Below are positions 35,099-48,052 of a stretch of DNA of 64,000 bases, in pieces (the first letter of the stretch is position 1; the number at the start of each line of letters is the position of its first letter). The notes below the pieces were generated by a model. It searched no databases. It was given only the letters and a program-made list of their open reading frames with translations, and was not told the origin of the DNA. The translations under genes and the position numbers were made by a program. The stretch covers positions 7,930,010 through 7,994,009 of the forward strand of contig NC_134144.1 of assembly GCF_033958435.1 (NCBI RefSeq), given 5' to 3'. This DNA is from Carettochelys insculpta. Lineage: Eukaryota > Chordata > Testudines > Carettochelyidae.

Positions 35099-36261
35099 GG
35101 ACTATTTCTCATTCTGAATGAGGTAGAAAACAAAATGTTTTCAATTTGAATGGAATGCCATTCAAATTAGTGTTGGATAGATCTTTTCTGTTTGCTCCTC
35201 ACCCTATTTCAAATGGCTTGGTAGAAAAGTAAAATCAGGAAAAGTCATTAACATAACTCAAGTGTCCAAAAAGTCATTTTTCTTCCAAATTTTTTGGATC
35301 AGCCCTAGTAAAGAGGGAAAAGGAAAGGTTTCAAGCTTAACCACTGTAGAATACCCACAGTGAGAGTTATTCAGAAACTAAACCAAAAGCATAAACATAC
35401 GGTGCCACAGTGCTTCCTAGTGTTATCCTCTGTGCTATACAAAAATAAGTCTCAGTGAATCTAGCTCTGTATCCAAAAGATTACATTTGAGCTGTACTAA
35501 TAATGCTGATAATGCTAATGGCCTGTTTTGTTTTGTTTTGATTTTTTTTATATTTTTTGCATTGAATTACTCAGTGCATTTCCAGAATAAGGATGAGTTG
35601 ACTACAGAGGAAAAAGTCAATTAAACATGCAGAAGCAGCAACGTATGCTGGGTTTATACACTAGAAAGGTGTGTGTGCGCGTGTGTTTACACACACACAC
35701 ACACGAGAGATCAGAAGGCTAAAAAAACACCTTATGCTTTTCAAGGGAGTTGGAGGCAAGAGAAGAAAATCAAGCAGTGGGACAGCCAAGTTATACACCT
35801 TGAAGGATATACTCCAAAGTGAAAGCATAAAAGGAAAAAGAAATTTGTTCTCCCCAGTACGATTTTGTGCCACCAGAACCACAGAACTACCTGGCTCACA
35901 TTCTTCTGAAATAGACCCAGAGTACAAGCATTCAGGGCCATACTCGCTGCTGAAAAAGATCTCCAAATCAAAATAGCTACAGAAGCAGAGATGAGGCCCT
36001 GAAGGTTATATTCCGGATATCGAGGCAGAAAACATGGGGATTCCACTGGAAAGTCCTGTTCTTTTTGCGATTACCGAACATTTTCACCCCACCCTGTCCT
36101 CAACCTTCCTATCTCTAACTCTTCAGGGAAACGGCTGTTCTTGTGGGGTGATTATGCAGTGCCCAAACGTCTAAGCACTGACACAGTACAGATAAGAATC
36201 CTGATCAGAGTGTTTCCAAGATGCCTGCAGAAAAGAATGCACCTTTTTTCTTTTAAATCTA
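35096..36261. other. Intergenic stretch with a GT/AC hairpin-prone repeat
   Basis: At 35669-35704 a GT-rich run (with a GCGC core) is followed by an AC run, so the two can pair. No gene is recognised. The 101-codon frames at 35661-36046 run through the simple repeat on both strands and look spurious. Confidence 0.5.
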
Positions 36262-36349
36262 CTTTGCCTCCTCAGGGACTGAGCTCACACAGCCCAGGGT
36301 TTACAAGGCCCATGCTCAAACCACTGAGCTATGTTGTGGAGGCCAAGAC
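36262..36349 (-). mobile_element. tRNA-derived SINE head, antisense (tentative)
   Basis: The reverse complement reads 'catagctcagtggtttgagc', resembling a pol III A box (TRGYNNARNGG), and about 30 nt later 'gtgagctcagtccctgagg' in the B-box position. This is the arrangement of the tRNA-derived SINE common in turtles. It abuts a sense CR1/L3-type fragment. The B box is degenerate, so the call is tentative. Confidence 0.45.
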
Positions 36350-36604
36350 TAGGGCAGGATTCAAAAAAGAACAAGGTAAGTTCATGGAGGATAGATCCGT
36401 TGACAGCTATGGACAAGGGAATGGTGTCTCTAGCCTCTGGTTGCCAGAAACTGGGAACGGGTGACAAGGGAGGGATGAGTTGATTACCTGTTGTATTCAT
36501 TCTCTCTGGGACACCTGGCACCAGTCACTGTCAGAGGATAAGATATTAAGTTAGATGGACCTTTTATCTGACCCAGTGTGGCCATTCTTATGTATGTTCT
36601 TAAA
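36350..36604 (+). mobile_element. CR1/L3-type LINE 3' fragment, sense
   Basis: Its motifs include 'aagttcatggaggatagatc', 'ctctggttgccagaaactgg', 'ctgtcagaggataagatat' and 'tagatggacc'. It ends 'gacccagtgtggccattct', the 3' end inverse to that at 4101. Confidence 0.75.
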
Positions 36605-38255
36605 CCTACTGCACCTGCTTCTTCCTCATCTTATTTTATAGCCCAGTGGGCTCTCAGGTTTTCAGTCACACTCAAAGTCTTGCCACTTAGTGCTTGGAAT
36701 AATACTCACATTTCTGCGGTTTATGAAGACTTCTGCCTTGCTGTAATTCAATTCCTGCCCAAATTACTGATGATGGGAGGGCCAGATCCTCAGGTGATGT
36801 AAATTGGCATAAGGCCAACAAATTAAAGTCAATGGAGCTACACTGTTTTATGTCAACTGAGGATTGGGCCCTAAAAGTTACGACGGTCTGACAGCCATTC
36901 TAAAATGAGTTGTGGTATCAGTCTGTTTCCTAAAAGACAGTGAGCGAGTACAGAAAAATATCCTGCTGGTGATACTGATTGTTCCCCTTTGGTGCTGTTT
37001 TAACAGCCATACAGAGCTGGATGGCTGAATGGTCCTTTTCTCGTCAAAGAGACAGGTGTGTGGGGATTTGAGGGGCATCTGGAAGGACCAGAAAAGGTAT
37101 TTAGTATCTGAAATGAAATCAAAGGAAGTTAGGAGCTTAAATGCTTTAGAGGATCTGAGCTTCCGTCCCTCCTGAGAAATTATTGACTGTGCACACTGCA
37201 ATAAGATCTAACTTTCATTAAAGTGAAGGAAAAGATTTCCTGTTCTCCAGTGGGAGCTGGGTTGGGAGATGGGTGAAGCAGTCTCCCAAATGAGAGAATT
37301 AATTTGAGGTGTTGATTCACATGAGTGTGGAGAGCTCACTAAGGAAAGGAAAAGTGAGAAAACTCTGCTACCTGCTGCGAGTCTGAAGTGCTATCTCCAT
37401 GCCTTCTCTGAAATAGGAAGACTCTTCATTTGCCTGGTGGCTTCTTTATTCATCTTTAGGGGTTTTTCTTCTCTTTTTTTAATTACATGTCCACTTTACT
37501 TTTCAAGCTTCATTTTACTCTAAACCATCTGTGTCCCGAGCTCAAGAGTTCTATCCATCTAAAACGCCAGCAAAGGAAACATATGCTACTGCTTTGGACT
37601 CACAGTTGAAAGGAGTACAAAGGGACTGCAGTCTTTAAATATGAGGGCTGAGCAGGGCAGAAAGGGAGATTCTCCCTCCTGACTATCAAATTTTGAGGCA
37701 GCCACACAGAATGTTGATGACTTGTAAATAGTTTTCCAAAAAGAGTTTACGTTTAATACTGTTGGCAAGGCCCAGACGTTAAACCTGACAGAAAGGAGCG
37801 AAACAGCTGAGTCACATATAAGAAAGTTTCTGTATAGTCTAATTAATCTAGGAATTCAGATCACACCTTTCACATTAGGATCCTGATCCCAGAATTTTGA
37901 AGATATGTAGTGGCCCTATGCCACTATGGAATCCTTCAGCAATTTGTGAACATAATTCACAGTTTGTATGAAAATATTACATTCCAAGTAATACGTAACA
38001 GCTAACTGAGTAAGTCATTTGAGATTGCTCTGGGCATTAGAAACAGATGTCTTCCTTCATCCACGATCTTTTCACTGGTGATGGATTGGGTAATGAGAAA
38101 ACCACATCACAACTGTGGGGCCTTCAATGAACTTTGAGAGAGAAGTTAGAGGATCTTGACTTTGTAGATGAGATCCATATGCTGTACATACCCACAGAGA
38201 TATGCAAAGCTTAAACAAATGCTCTCCAGACCTAAACACAATTAGTAGGGACGAA
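36605..38255. other. Intergenic stretch, nothing identified
   Basis: Mostly unique-looking AT-rich sequence. There is no gene or named repeat. Confidence 0.45.
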
Positions 38256-39310
38256 AATGAGCACTGCAAAGACAAAAAAGACTATGAGAATCAACTCACA
38301 AGAAACATCAGTAGCATCTTCTTGGGCTGACATATGAGAGGCCTGATATTTCCCATACCTTGGCAGCATTGTAAATGCAATAAATACAAGAGATGGAATA
38401 GATGAAGCTCGACAACAAAAGCAGGCATGTGGTTGTAACTCTAAAGCTGACCTGGAGAAAGAGAAATCTTACCATTCAAACTAAACTTCATGTATTTAGC
38501 ATTATTGCAAAGTCAGTCTTACTATCTGGCGCTGAAATACAGCAACATTGAGACCTTCTTATCAAAACTCAACCTCGTCATAAAGAGCTCTAAGGGCATG
38601 TCTACACAGCAAAGTTATTCCAAAGTAATAGCCTGTATTTTGAAATAACCTTGCAAGCGTCTACACAATCCAACTGCTATTTCAAAATAATATCAGAATA
38701 GCAGATGCCGTTTTTCAAAACAGGTAAACCTCATTGCACGAGGAACGGTTCCTATTTTGAAATAGGGTCTGTAAAGACAGGAAAAACGAGCTATTTCGAA
38801 ATAAGCCAGAGAACATCCAATGTCTCTATTTTGAAATAGGCTCTATTGAGTGTAGACATTATTTCACAATTAGGTTTGTTATGCCGGGGCTTTCCTTAAG
38901 TGTAGATGCATTATTCTGGCATATCTCAGTTTGGAGTAACACCACCAGCATAAGCCATTTTGGAATAACTTTGCTGTGCAGACGGAAGACAAACCCTAAA
39001 TATCACATGGCCAGAAAAAAAAAAAAAAAGAAACCAACAGCACTCTGCACGAGTATGAAATAGAAACCAATAAGACAGGACGTTAGAGAACAAAAACGGA
39101 AATGGCTAGGCATACATGAAGCAAAAACCCCGAAGGTATAATGACTGGACCCCTGAGTGCAAAAGGAAAAAAGGTAGCCCAGGGATACCATGGTGATGCA
39201 ACTGAACGCGATCAAAATGATATGGGGAGAGGCTGGGACTGCAGCAGGCGACTGGCAAAGGCAGGAAGCTCTGGTGAAGGCCCTGTGTTCCACATGCAAC
39301 ACTGAGTCCC
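38256..39310 (+). pseudogene. Non-LTR retrotransposon ORF2 C-terminus remnant, split by a MITE
   Basis: Left of the MITE, shifted frames give KTKKTMRIN, 'YLGSIVNAINTRDGIDEAR' and 'KVSLTI', resembling the LINE segment with YLGS and KSVLLYGSE motifs. Right of it come 'EQKRKWLGIHEAKTPK' (39088 on) and, after stops, 'MIWGEAGTAAGDWQRQEAL' then VKALCSTC, resembling the family C-terminus. Several stops and frameshifts are present. It differs from the remnant at 22325. The clade is uncertain. Confidence 0.6.
38593..38982. mobile_element. MITE, gtctacac group ('ttatttcgaaata' subfamily), copy 1
   Basis: The ends 'gtctacacagcaaagttatt' and 'aataactttgctgtgcagac' are inverted with one mismatch. The interior is full of 'tattttgaaataac'-type self-complementary motifs. 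A second copy in the same orientation lies at 55937-56331. It interrupts a LINE remnant whose segments continue on both sides. Confidence 0.8.
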
Positions 39311-41332
39311 CCCTCTCCTAGCTCCCATCCAAGCACTGTAACCACTACACTATTCAGTATTGTAGGGTGAGTCTGCTTCCATCTCACATCTCTTCTACTG
39401 TGTAAAACAAAAAAAAGTCATTCGGTCAGAGGGAAAGTGAAAATAGGAGCCTAAATCCCTCTGACTTTCAGTGAGACTTAGGCTTCTAAGGCTGAAATTA
39501 TACAGGCATTTAGGCTTAATTCTGAGATGCCCTGACACTGATTGGAAACTCACCCCTAAGGTAGGCAGCCAGGATGCCCATACAAATCACTGGGAGAATT
39601 TGGCATCCAAGAAAGGGATCTTCAGAACCCAATGAGCTTGGCACGATGCCCTCTCAGCCAGGCGTGAAATGGAAAGTTACACGGCCTGGGGCACCGATAC
39701 ACACAGGTACTTCGGCATTGGCGCACTATGGTCAATGAGAACACACAAGCAGAGGGCATGCTTCTGAAGCTGGGCATTCAAAACTGCTTTACAATGCAAG
39801 CCAAGGGGCTTATCAAATATGGCAGCATATGGGCAACAAAACCAGAACACATTTTAAAGATTGTTGCCAACTTTTCACTGGCACCCTGGTTACAAAGACC
39901 TCTGACCCAGACTGCAGTCCTTATGAATCCTCCTGAGTAGTTTCCTATCGGATTAATGACAACTGTGCTACTCGTGTAGTCCGTTAAACATAGGCACATT
40001 TATTTGCAATGCCCCGGAGGACTCTCCATGTCACGTCACAAGAGCTCATGAAGATTGTTTCAGCAGAACCTCGAGGCCCCAAGACCATGATCAGGGCCCT
40101 ATTGTGCTAAGGGCTGTCTGCACACAGAGTAAGAGACAGTCCCTGTCTCAAAGAGTTTACTGTCTGCCACAGTTTGGGCTGTATCCAGACTTTGTCACCA
40201 CCTTCCCTGTAACCCTGGGCCCCTTAAAGGCTCTACTGCTCAGTGTGACCACCCAGATGCCAACAGCCAGCAAACAAGTATGCATATCCCTAAGTGTCCC
40301 TGTGTTATGCAACCACGGATCAGTGCTCTGACCAGCTTTAGTTACTACTAGCTAAGTGACACCAACACCTCTCCAGTCACGAACTTCCACAAAACCACTT
40401 GCCCCCAAAAATGTCCACCCTCTCCTGAAACACTGAAATGAGTAATAAGGGTCTGATGCGCCTTTAAAGAGAGAAAAACATAGCAGTTTATTTCTTTAAC
40501 TGCAGTTAACAATCACTTCATTTCAGGCAGAGCACTCGGTTGGTTTACTTTCAAAGTAAAACATGTTGACTAACAAAGACAGACTGAAAACCGAAAAGTG
40601 AACTCAAGTGTAACGAATAAAGACTCACTGCTAACAAGCAAATAAAAGTAAAATTATGCTTTCTAGTGGTTTAGAGTTAAGCTTGGTTCAAGGAGGATTT
40701 CATACCATTCTTTTCCGTTCTGCCATGTCTGATTTGCTCTCAGCCAGGACCTTCCACAGAAGTACCAACTTTCCTCCCTAGGTAAAATCCTTGCCTAAGG
40801 CGGGTTTCCACCTGCATTCATTTCCCAGAGACTTTCGTGCTTGTGGTTAAGAGATCCTCTTTCCCAGGCTGTAAGAGCTCTGGCTCCTTCCTGTCCAGTG
40901 ACAGATGCCAAAATAGCATCTTCCTTATGTATTTCCAAAGTCACTGTTTTGTCTCCAGACTCAGGATGCTGGTCTTTCCTTCCTGTGGGCTTCCCACCCT
41001 CCTGATGATGAGTTTTCTTTGATTTTGGTCACATCTTGCTTAACTTCACTGGAGATAGGTGGACAACACCCTACCTTCTATCTGGGAGAAAACCTGTTTA
41101 ACAATTCTCTCTGACCAGCCTAATTTAAACACTTTTTAAACCACCAAATGTATAAGGCAAAATTTTGGTGAGTATTCATCATTTCTCACAAAGTTGAATA
41201 CTACATTTCACAATTAAATTAATCACCTGTCATTAGATTCATTAAAGTCCTTACACGATGCACTTTTACAATACGGTAATGCAGAACACACTGAGTTTAC
41301 TCACCTGCTTATCATTTGCGTCACAGACCCCC
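39311..41332. other. Intergenic stretch with a small ancient repeat piece
   Basis: At 40091-40165 'ctattgtgctaagggctgt' and 'agacagtccctgtctcaaag' repeat the piece seen at 5911 and 57690. The part 40460-41300 looks like retroelement-derived DNA to me, but I cannot name the family. No gene is recognised. Confidence 0.4.
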
Positions 41333-41755
41333 AAGTATGGTTATAACAGAAACATCTGTTGACAGGAGGTTTCTGTCAGAAGAGATTTTCTGACAAAATA
41401 TCTGTCGACAGAGCGTGGCCATGCACGAAAGTGGATAAAATGAGCGAGCCACTCTGTCAACAGACCGGCTCGACTGTCTGACCACTCTCCCAAAAAAACA
41501 ACCCACCGGAAGCACAACAGACAGGCCTGTCCAGTGTCCCAGAAGCCCTGGCTGTCGACGGAAGCTCCCCCAGAGCATCCACACAGCTTTGTTGTCAACA
41601 GAAACGGTTGACAAAGGCGCTGTTGCTCATCTGGGAGAGGCGAAAGGCTGCTGGCAGAAGCGCCAAGTTACTTTGTGTGTGGACGTGCGGTTAGGTTTAT
41701 TGACCAAACTCCAGTTTTGTTGAGAAAACTCACTAGTGTAGCCATAGCCCGTGTT
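41333..41755. mobile_element. MITE, gtctacac group ('gtcaacaga' subfamily), copy 2
   Basis: It shares ordered motifs with 17189-17560: 'ctgacaaaatatctgtcgac', 'actctgtcaacagaccggc', 'gaagcacaacagacaggcc', 'tcaacagaaacggttgacaa'. The right border is 'gtgtagccatagcc'. The boundaries are approximate. Confidence 0.65.
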
Positions 41756-44024
41756 TATAGTTGAGAGGCTCCTCCCCCACTCACTAGATAGATGGCTTTG
41801 TTATTTCTTGCATACCTTAATTGTCATTGCCTGATGACCAGGATGGTCAGACACACAAACATTCTGCAGACTGCTTGTGCATTGCAAGAAGGTGACCTCA
41901 GCACATACTCATAACCCTTGTTCGCTCCCAGTCCACCCCTCCTGCACAAATATTAGTGATCAGTGACATTTCCTTTTCCCCTGCTGCCTTCCCTGATGCT
42001 TCTCAGATGCAGATTTTGATAATGGTGTGTTGGGTGGAGTCAGTATGTCAGGTCTGACAAGAGCTGCTGACACGGTGGCATGAGCCACCGCTGGGCCTCC
42101 GTACCACATGGAAGAGACTGAAAAAGGAATTATTCTTAGTCTCGTTTTACAGGTGGGAGCTGAAAGATTAAGCGATGTGCTCAAGGTTTATAGTAGAGAA
42201 GTCAGACTCAGAGGTCTCAGTTCCAAGTCAGTGCCTACTTCACTTGCATAGCCTTCCTCCTATTTAAGCACCAAAGGAGCCTTGATCATTTTCTCCCCTC
42301 CCCCGCAGAAAATTCTGTAACTAATATCTTGCCCTGATCTGAGCGTCCCCCGGGGCAGAATTTAAAACAGAATACTAAACTGAAATTCAGGACCTGTGCG
42401 CAGTCCAGGATTTCCACTACATTAGCTGGGTGCAGGGCTTATGCATGCAAGTTATGTAGTCTACCTCCACTACCCCTATGCTCAAATGGAGATAATACCT
42501 ACTTCCTCCAGAGCGGTGCTGTGCACGTTAATTACCAAATGCTCATGATGCACTTTGAAAATGCAAAGCTTGGTACAAATGCCAAAGAGGATTCTGAGCA
42601 AACAGCTTCCGTGAGAGACACGGGAGTTGATGCAAGCAGGTGGGATGAGAGAGGTCATCGTACCTGTTGCCTCTAGGGCCCTGCTAAGAATCATTTATGT
42701 TTAAATAAAACCCTTTCTATTGATTTACACTGAAACTGCACCTCGCGCCTCCCTTGGGTGCAATCTGATGAAACACAAATTGAGTTTGAAAAGGTTTATC
42801 ACAGCACCAGCACCACAAGGCCCATGCATGAACCTACAGGCTGTGAATCACCCAGGGAGCCAGCAGTACAATTCACAGAATGCCTTTTGCATGGCATTTA
42901 AAATATTCCCCTTCAATGTCCCACTTTCTGCCCCCAAGATGGATTGCATATGACGGGAAGGAAAGTACATTTCCCTGCTGCCTTTAAAAGACATACATTG
43001 AGGGAGGGAGGATTTTTCCCCCATGCTCTCCCTTAGGGGAAGGAGACAGTGGACATAATTCAGAATGCCTTCACTCAACCAGAAGGAGCTGCATCACCAC
43101 GAGAATGATGGAGCCACATGCACTTTGTTGGGGTTTGACAAGAAAAACATCCTATAACACCAGGGTCACCCTGCAGGAACAGCTAATTCTCAGTTCCTTC
43201 CAATGGCCCTGCAGCTATGCCAATGTGTCATTTTTCTATACCCGGATCCTTTGGGAGTTCTCATTCCCAGCCAGAACATTATGGTCTTACAGGGCTCAAC
43301 CAAAATCCCATGGATCTTTCCAAGAGCCTTCTACTGATTTTTGGATCAGGCCCAAGGAGGATTTTCTATCTGACAGCCCCACTGTGCTTTGCCTACTGAG
43401 GAACAGTAAATACCAACTTTGCAGGTGGGGTGACATATCTCAAACAATTTCACATCATACGAACACAGGAGATTCAGGAAGAGAACCAAAGTTACTAAAA
43501 TCCTGTCATCTTTTAAGCACTAGCCCATGGTGATTACTGAGAGATATGACCCAACACAAGAGGAGTCCAGAACCAACATAGTATTTGACGAATCACTAGG
43601 CAGAGGCCTTGATAATTTGCATAAGGTCTTTTGGGTTGTCAGTCACTAATTGCCATAAGCCAATTTCATGGAAACACCTTCTGAAATTCTGATGTAATTC
43701 CCTTCAGTAAATGGAGAATCATAACTAGGCAATTAAACTGCAATTATTAAGAGTCAGGTAGACAATAGAGATGCGTGAAATAGCAGAGCAATTAACTTAG
43801 TTCCTATGTATTAAGTGGCAAATGAAATTCACAGTCGTCCATTTTCCCTCAATGTCCTGCTGCTGCCAGGTACTTCAATTCTTGCCATACGTGAGTTCAT
43901 TATTTTGGAGTGAATAGGAATTACTTTTATGTTTGTCACCCTTAAGTGTCACTTGACACCTGGCAGCCTGTTTATATAGCAAATCTGACATCTTTTGAAT
44001 CCTGATTGACACATAACAGGCGCA
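41756..44024. other. Intergenic stretch with MIR/L2-like fragments and a candidate conserved block
   Basis: At 42140-42235 'ttttacaggtgggagctgaa' with 'gcgatgtgctcaaggttta' resembles a MIR core and tail. At 42484-42590 'aatggagataatacctactt' resembles an L2/MIR 3' end. From 43600 to 44015 the sequence is AT-rich and repeat-free with several TAATT cores and a 'tgattgacac' motif. I flag that part as a candidate conserved element. The 142-codon frame at 43105-43533 has no recognisable domain. Confidence 0.4.
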
Positions 44025-44120
44025 AACAAGTGGGTCTTACCAGAAAATCAGAAGGTGTGAGTATTATCTCATAAATAAATTTTAGTCTTTAAGGTGCTAC
44101 AGGACTACTGATTCTTGGAA
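44025..44120 (+). mobile_element. Probable Penelope-like 3' end, truncated
   Basis: The order 'aagtgggtcttacc', 'ataaataaattttagtcttt' and 'aaggtgctacaggactactg' matches the family without the last 30 nt. It is more diverged than the hairpin copies. Confidence 0.5.
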
Positions 44121-44363
44121 AAATATAGGGAATGCCAATTGTTTACCACAAAAGTGGCTCCTTGTTCCATAGAGATTACTGGTGAACATGACTGACCACT
44201 GGACAAACTACCACGGGAAGTGATAGGTTGTCCATCTTTAGAGAGCTTCACATTGAGATTGGACACTCTGTGGAGGAAACGTGAGTCTATCACAAGTGAC
44301 TGGGATCAAGATTGTGAGAATCAGGTAAAATTCTGAGGCCTGTGAAAGAAAGGCAGTCAGACT

Positions 44364-44690
44364 ATAGGTTGAACCTCTCTTGTCCAGAGCCAGGGGGCCT
44401 GGCTCTTGCTGGAGGAGAGAATTTCCCAGACAGCAGGAGGTCTATATGGTCTAGCACATTATCAAACACTTCCACTGCTTACTGAGCTTTTAGAACACAT
44501 GGAGTGGTAAACTAAAGCTAAATAAGAGCACAGAACACTGAGCTCCAGGACTGGTGTCTGTAAACAAACTTTATGAGACCATAGGAAACTTGGCCACACT
44601 CATGAAAAGTGGTCTTCTGGATAACTAAACTCATGCCGGATTATGGATGTTGCTGGACAGAGTTCTGGATTAGAAAAGTTCAATCTGCAG
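44364..44690 (-). mobile_element. Palindromic-ended MITE ('aggttgaacctctct' family), copy 1
   Basis: The left terminus 'ataggttgaacctctcttgt' (44364 on) is imperfectly inverted at the right end ('ttagaaaagttcaatctgca'). Read in reverse it matches the copy at 48789-49103 along its whole length: 'ccagaactctg', 'cagtgttctgtgctct', 'agtaagcagtggaag', 'aatgtgctagaccata', 'gacctcctg'. I do not know its superfamily. Confidence 0.75.
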
Positions 44691-47688
44691 CTGATCTAAG
44701 TCTCTTCTAGTCTCAGAATCTATAAAAAATGCTTCTGAACTATCCTGACTGGTTCATTCAATTATTCTTTATCAATCCCTCTATTTATTTTTCCTCTGTA
44801 CTGTTTCAGGGGCTGGCTGTATATCAAAACGTAACTTTCTGCTAGACTGACTGCTAATCCCATGCTGAAATCCTTTCATTATTGTTAATACTGATTTATC
44901 TAACATGATTGTCACAAGCTCTGCAATATTTGCTAGCTCCATTCCTGATGTCCATTGAAAGGGCTGTGGCTGCTTTTTCAGCCTTGCTAAGCAATTAAGT
45001 TCCTTTTTATATCCCATTTTCCTCATTTTTTTATTCTTCTCCCCTCTTTCCATCAATGCTTTCGAGAGCGAGTGTTGGTTTCTGTTCGAAATCCCCAGTT
45101 TCTCTTGTCCCAGGCACAACACTCCTGGCTGCAACTGGGGAAGCGTGCCAGCAGGGCACACTGACAGGGCAGAGCCAGTGTTAGCTCACTGGGGTCTGAG
45201 GCAGAACTGTTTCTCCTCCTCTCCTCTGCCCATACCAAAGGAGTTTGCACAATAAAAGTGAAGAGGGTGCCCCCTTGAGCTGCACCTAGAACCTGCCCTG
45301 CTGCTGGTCGGGGGAGGGAGATGGCAATATCATATGGGAGACTCAGGGTAGAGCTGCCAATGTTCTAACTGCACCAAAAGGAACATGCTTGGCCTGTTCC
45401 CTACGCTGCCCCTGAGCACCCCCCACCACCAAGCGCTCCAAACCTGCTCCCCTCTCCCCGACCGTCGCAGACTTTCACTCAGCCAGGAGGCTGGAGGCTC
45501 CAGCTGGTGATGCTGGCTCGGAGATGGGACCAGAAATGAAGCACTGAGGAGCAGGAGGTGGGGGGACTCTGAGCTGGAGCCAAGGACTTTGGAGTTTAAG
45601 AGTGGGTGTAGGTTCTGGGAGGGGGCTCTGACCCAGAGGTTAGGGTTGAGTAGGAACTTGGGCAGGTGGCATTCACTTCAGGTGGCTCCTGGTTGACAGT
45701 GCAGCAAGCCTAAGTCAGGGTCCCTGCCTGCTCTGGCTCCATGCATGTCTGGCCCCTCAAAAGCAGAGCCAGGCCCCTCTGCATGGTGCACGCTACCCAT
45801 GCCCACAGGCACCGCCTCTGCCACTTCCATTGGCCCTGGTTCCCAGCCTATAGAAAAGCTGCAAAGGTGGAACATGGGCAGCACCTAGAACTCCCGTGGC
45901 CGCCCTTGGGTGAAGGGGCCACAAGAAGTGGGAACATGCTGATCTCTCTGCTAGCTGCACAGGGTCAGGGCAGGTAGAGAGCATGTACCACAGCCTGGAC
46001 TTTTAACAGCTCTGTCAACGTTTGTGTTTGGGGTCACCAAAGTCCCTCTCTGTCTGGGTGTCCCAGTCAAAACCCTGATGCTTGGCCACCCTACCTGAAG
46101 AGCGTACCTGCTTTTCAGAATTTTCATTTTCTTAACAGCAGCAAAATGCATTTGAAGTATGCCGGCACTTTTAGAAATAACGGAACTTTGACTCGTGCCA
46201 GCTGTCCTCTTCCTAAGGGGAAAAGCAAACTAGGAAACTGGAATCACAGCTGTTCATCCAGGCCCTGACGTAGCAAAGCCCGTAAGATTTTTAGGGCAGA
46301 GACTGTCTCCTATTCTGAATGGAGAACATGATAAATAATGACAATAAAGGCTGAAGTTGGGGCCTACTGAACATACAGCTTCTTGGGCTCAAAATTCTAC
46401 ACGTAAGTGCTTTGCTGAATTGTGCCTGCAATCTTGGGCTTATGAAATGTGGAAAACAGGACGTGACCATTTCATTTGCCATACAGCACTGTCTCTGGTC
46501 AGGCTGGATTAGCTTCTACGGTACTTCACCCTCCGACTCAAAGAATTTCACATTGTGTAGTAATAATAAAGGCTTGAAGAACAACAAAGAAAGAGCTCAT
46601 GAGCTGAAACCGGTGCAGCACCAGCAAGTAAGCAAGATGGTTGCAGAAAGGGAGCAACATGGTTTCTGTGCTCTGGGAATAGCTGAAATCTGCCTCTTTT
46701 GTCCTTGTTGTATAAGGCAAACATTGCTGCGCCCCACCTGAGGGGACTGCAAGCAGATCAGAGGGATTAGAAAAAAAGAAAACTACTCCTGCAGAATGCA
46801 GACCTCCCTCCCATCGTGTGTGGGGCCTGGGATGAGAGAGCAGGAGAGAAGGACCTTTAGTCCTGCTTTGCCTGCCTAAAAGGCTCACTGGTCTCTAGCT
46901 AATTCTGCACCCACATCTCTCTATGTTTCTTTGTTTTCTCCTCTTCATCTTCCCAGGCTGGCTGGAGGTTGGAACACCGGGGTTCCCCAGCCTTCTTTTC
47001 TATCTATCCCCTTTTTGAAAGCATTGCATGCTGTAGCGTGGCAAGGAGAAGGTGACCTGAAAAGCAAACGTACATGGTTTCAGAACAAAAGGTTCTTGCT
47101 GGCGCTTGTGGATCACACTGAACTATTCAAACACAATTTAGGATTAGCAGTGAACTGGCACGAGGGCTGGTTGTCACAAGCACTGAGCCATTCGTGCTGG
47201 AGCCACCAGCTATGATAAACACAAGGCAGGCACCATTGGAAAAGCAGAGGGGTAGCATTTTTCCACTCTGGCGTTGTATTGAACTGCATGGATCATGCCA
47301 TTTCAGGATGGGTGCAATTGCCCCATATTGAGGAGATGCCCCTTTCTGCCCAATACCAGAATGGGCATATACCCTGCTTTCCAAACAGCAGCAGAGCTGT
47401 GCTGTCAGCCAGTGAGCAGAGGCAACTCATTTGCATGGTGTAATTAGCAAATTACTTTTGAACACCATTATTAAAAGGCGGCAGCATGGCAGCCTTTTCA
47501 TAGCAGGCATACTGCTTGTCTTCAGGTGCTGACGACGTTGGATCATGTAAAACAGCTGTACCTTTTACTCCTCCTTTGTTACGGGTGAAGGATGCTTTCC
47601 AAATGTATTATTTTGTTATAGATGTTTCTTGGACCCCACAAATATCAAGTCCTGACTCCCCCGTTTTTCCTCAGCAACACAGACTGGG
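44691..47688. other. Intergenic stretch; GC-rich repeat-like block 45290-46110
   Basis: The block 45290-46110 is much richer in G and C than its surroundings. It contains 'aggcaccgcctctgccactt', 'ccattggccctggttccc', and ends with 'gggtgtcccagtcaaaac' and 'gatgcttggccaccct'. This resembles a GC-rich interspersed repeat I recall from turtle genomes but cannot name. The rest has no gene or named repeat. Confidence 0.4.
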
Positions 47689-48052
47689 GGCTTGTCTACA
47701 CTGGTTTTTTTCAGGGGAGAAGGGTGCAAAAACCTCTTTTTCCCCTGGAAAAAGCCCCCCTTGTATCCACACTGCAAAGCTTGTTATTCCTCAATAAGGG
47801 GGCATTTAAATCAATATAGTAACACCACCAAATGAATGACTTCCGTTGACCCCCGTTTCAATTTCAAAATTACAACTTCATTAGTCTCCAGGGAGGCCTC
47901 CCATCATTGCTCTTATTTCAAACTCAGGCCCTCTAGTGTGAGCACTCAATTTGCAAGTAATCTCGAGGTGTGGACACTCTTTTCAGAAAGAAGTTATTGC
48001 AACATTAGAACATCAAAATACATTTCTTCTGAAAAACCCTGCAATGTAGACC
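47689..48052. mobile_element. MITE of the gtctacac group, diverged
   Basis: It begins with ggcttgtctacact (identical to the terminus at 33141) and ends near 'gcaatgtagacccg'. Internal 'ttttttcaggggagaa' and 'ttttcccctggaaaaa' echo each other. The right terminus is degraded and the boundary approximate. Confidence 0.6.

Noticed and set aside
36262..36349. Possible functional tRNA gene
   Set aside because: No full cloverleaf or intact B box; it looks like a decayed SINE head.
43105..43533. 142-codon plus-strand frame
   Set aside because: No recognisable domain and no conserved-looking splice context.
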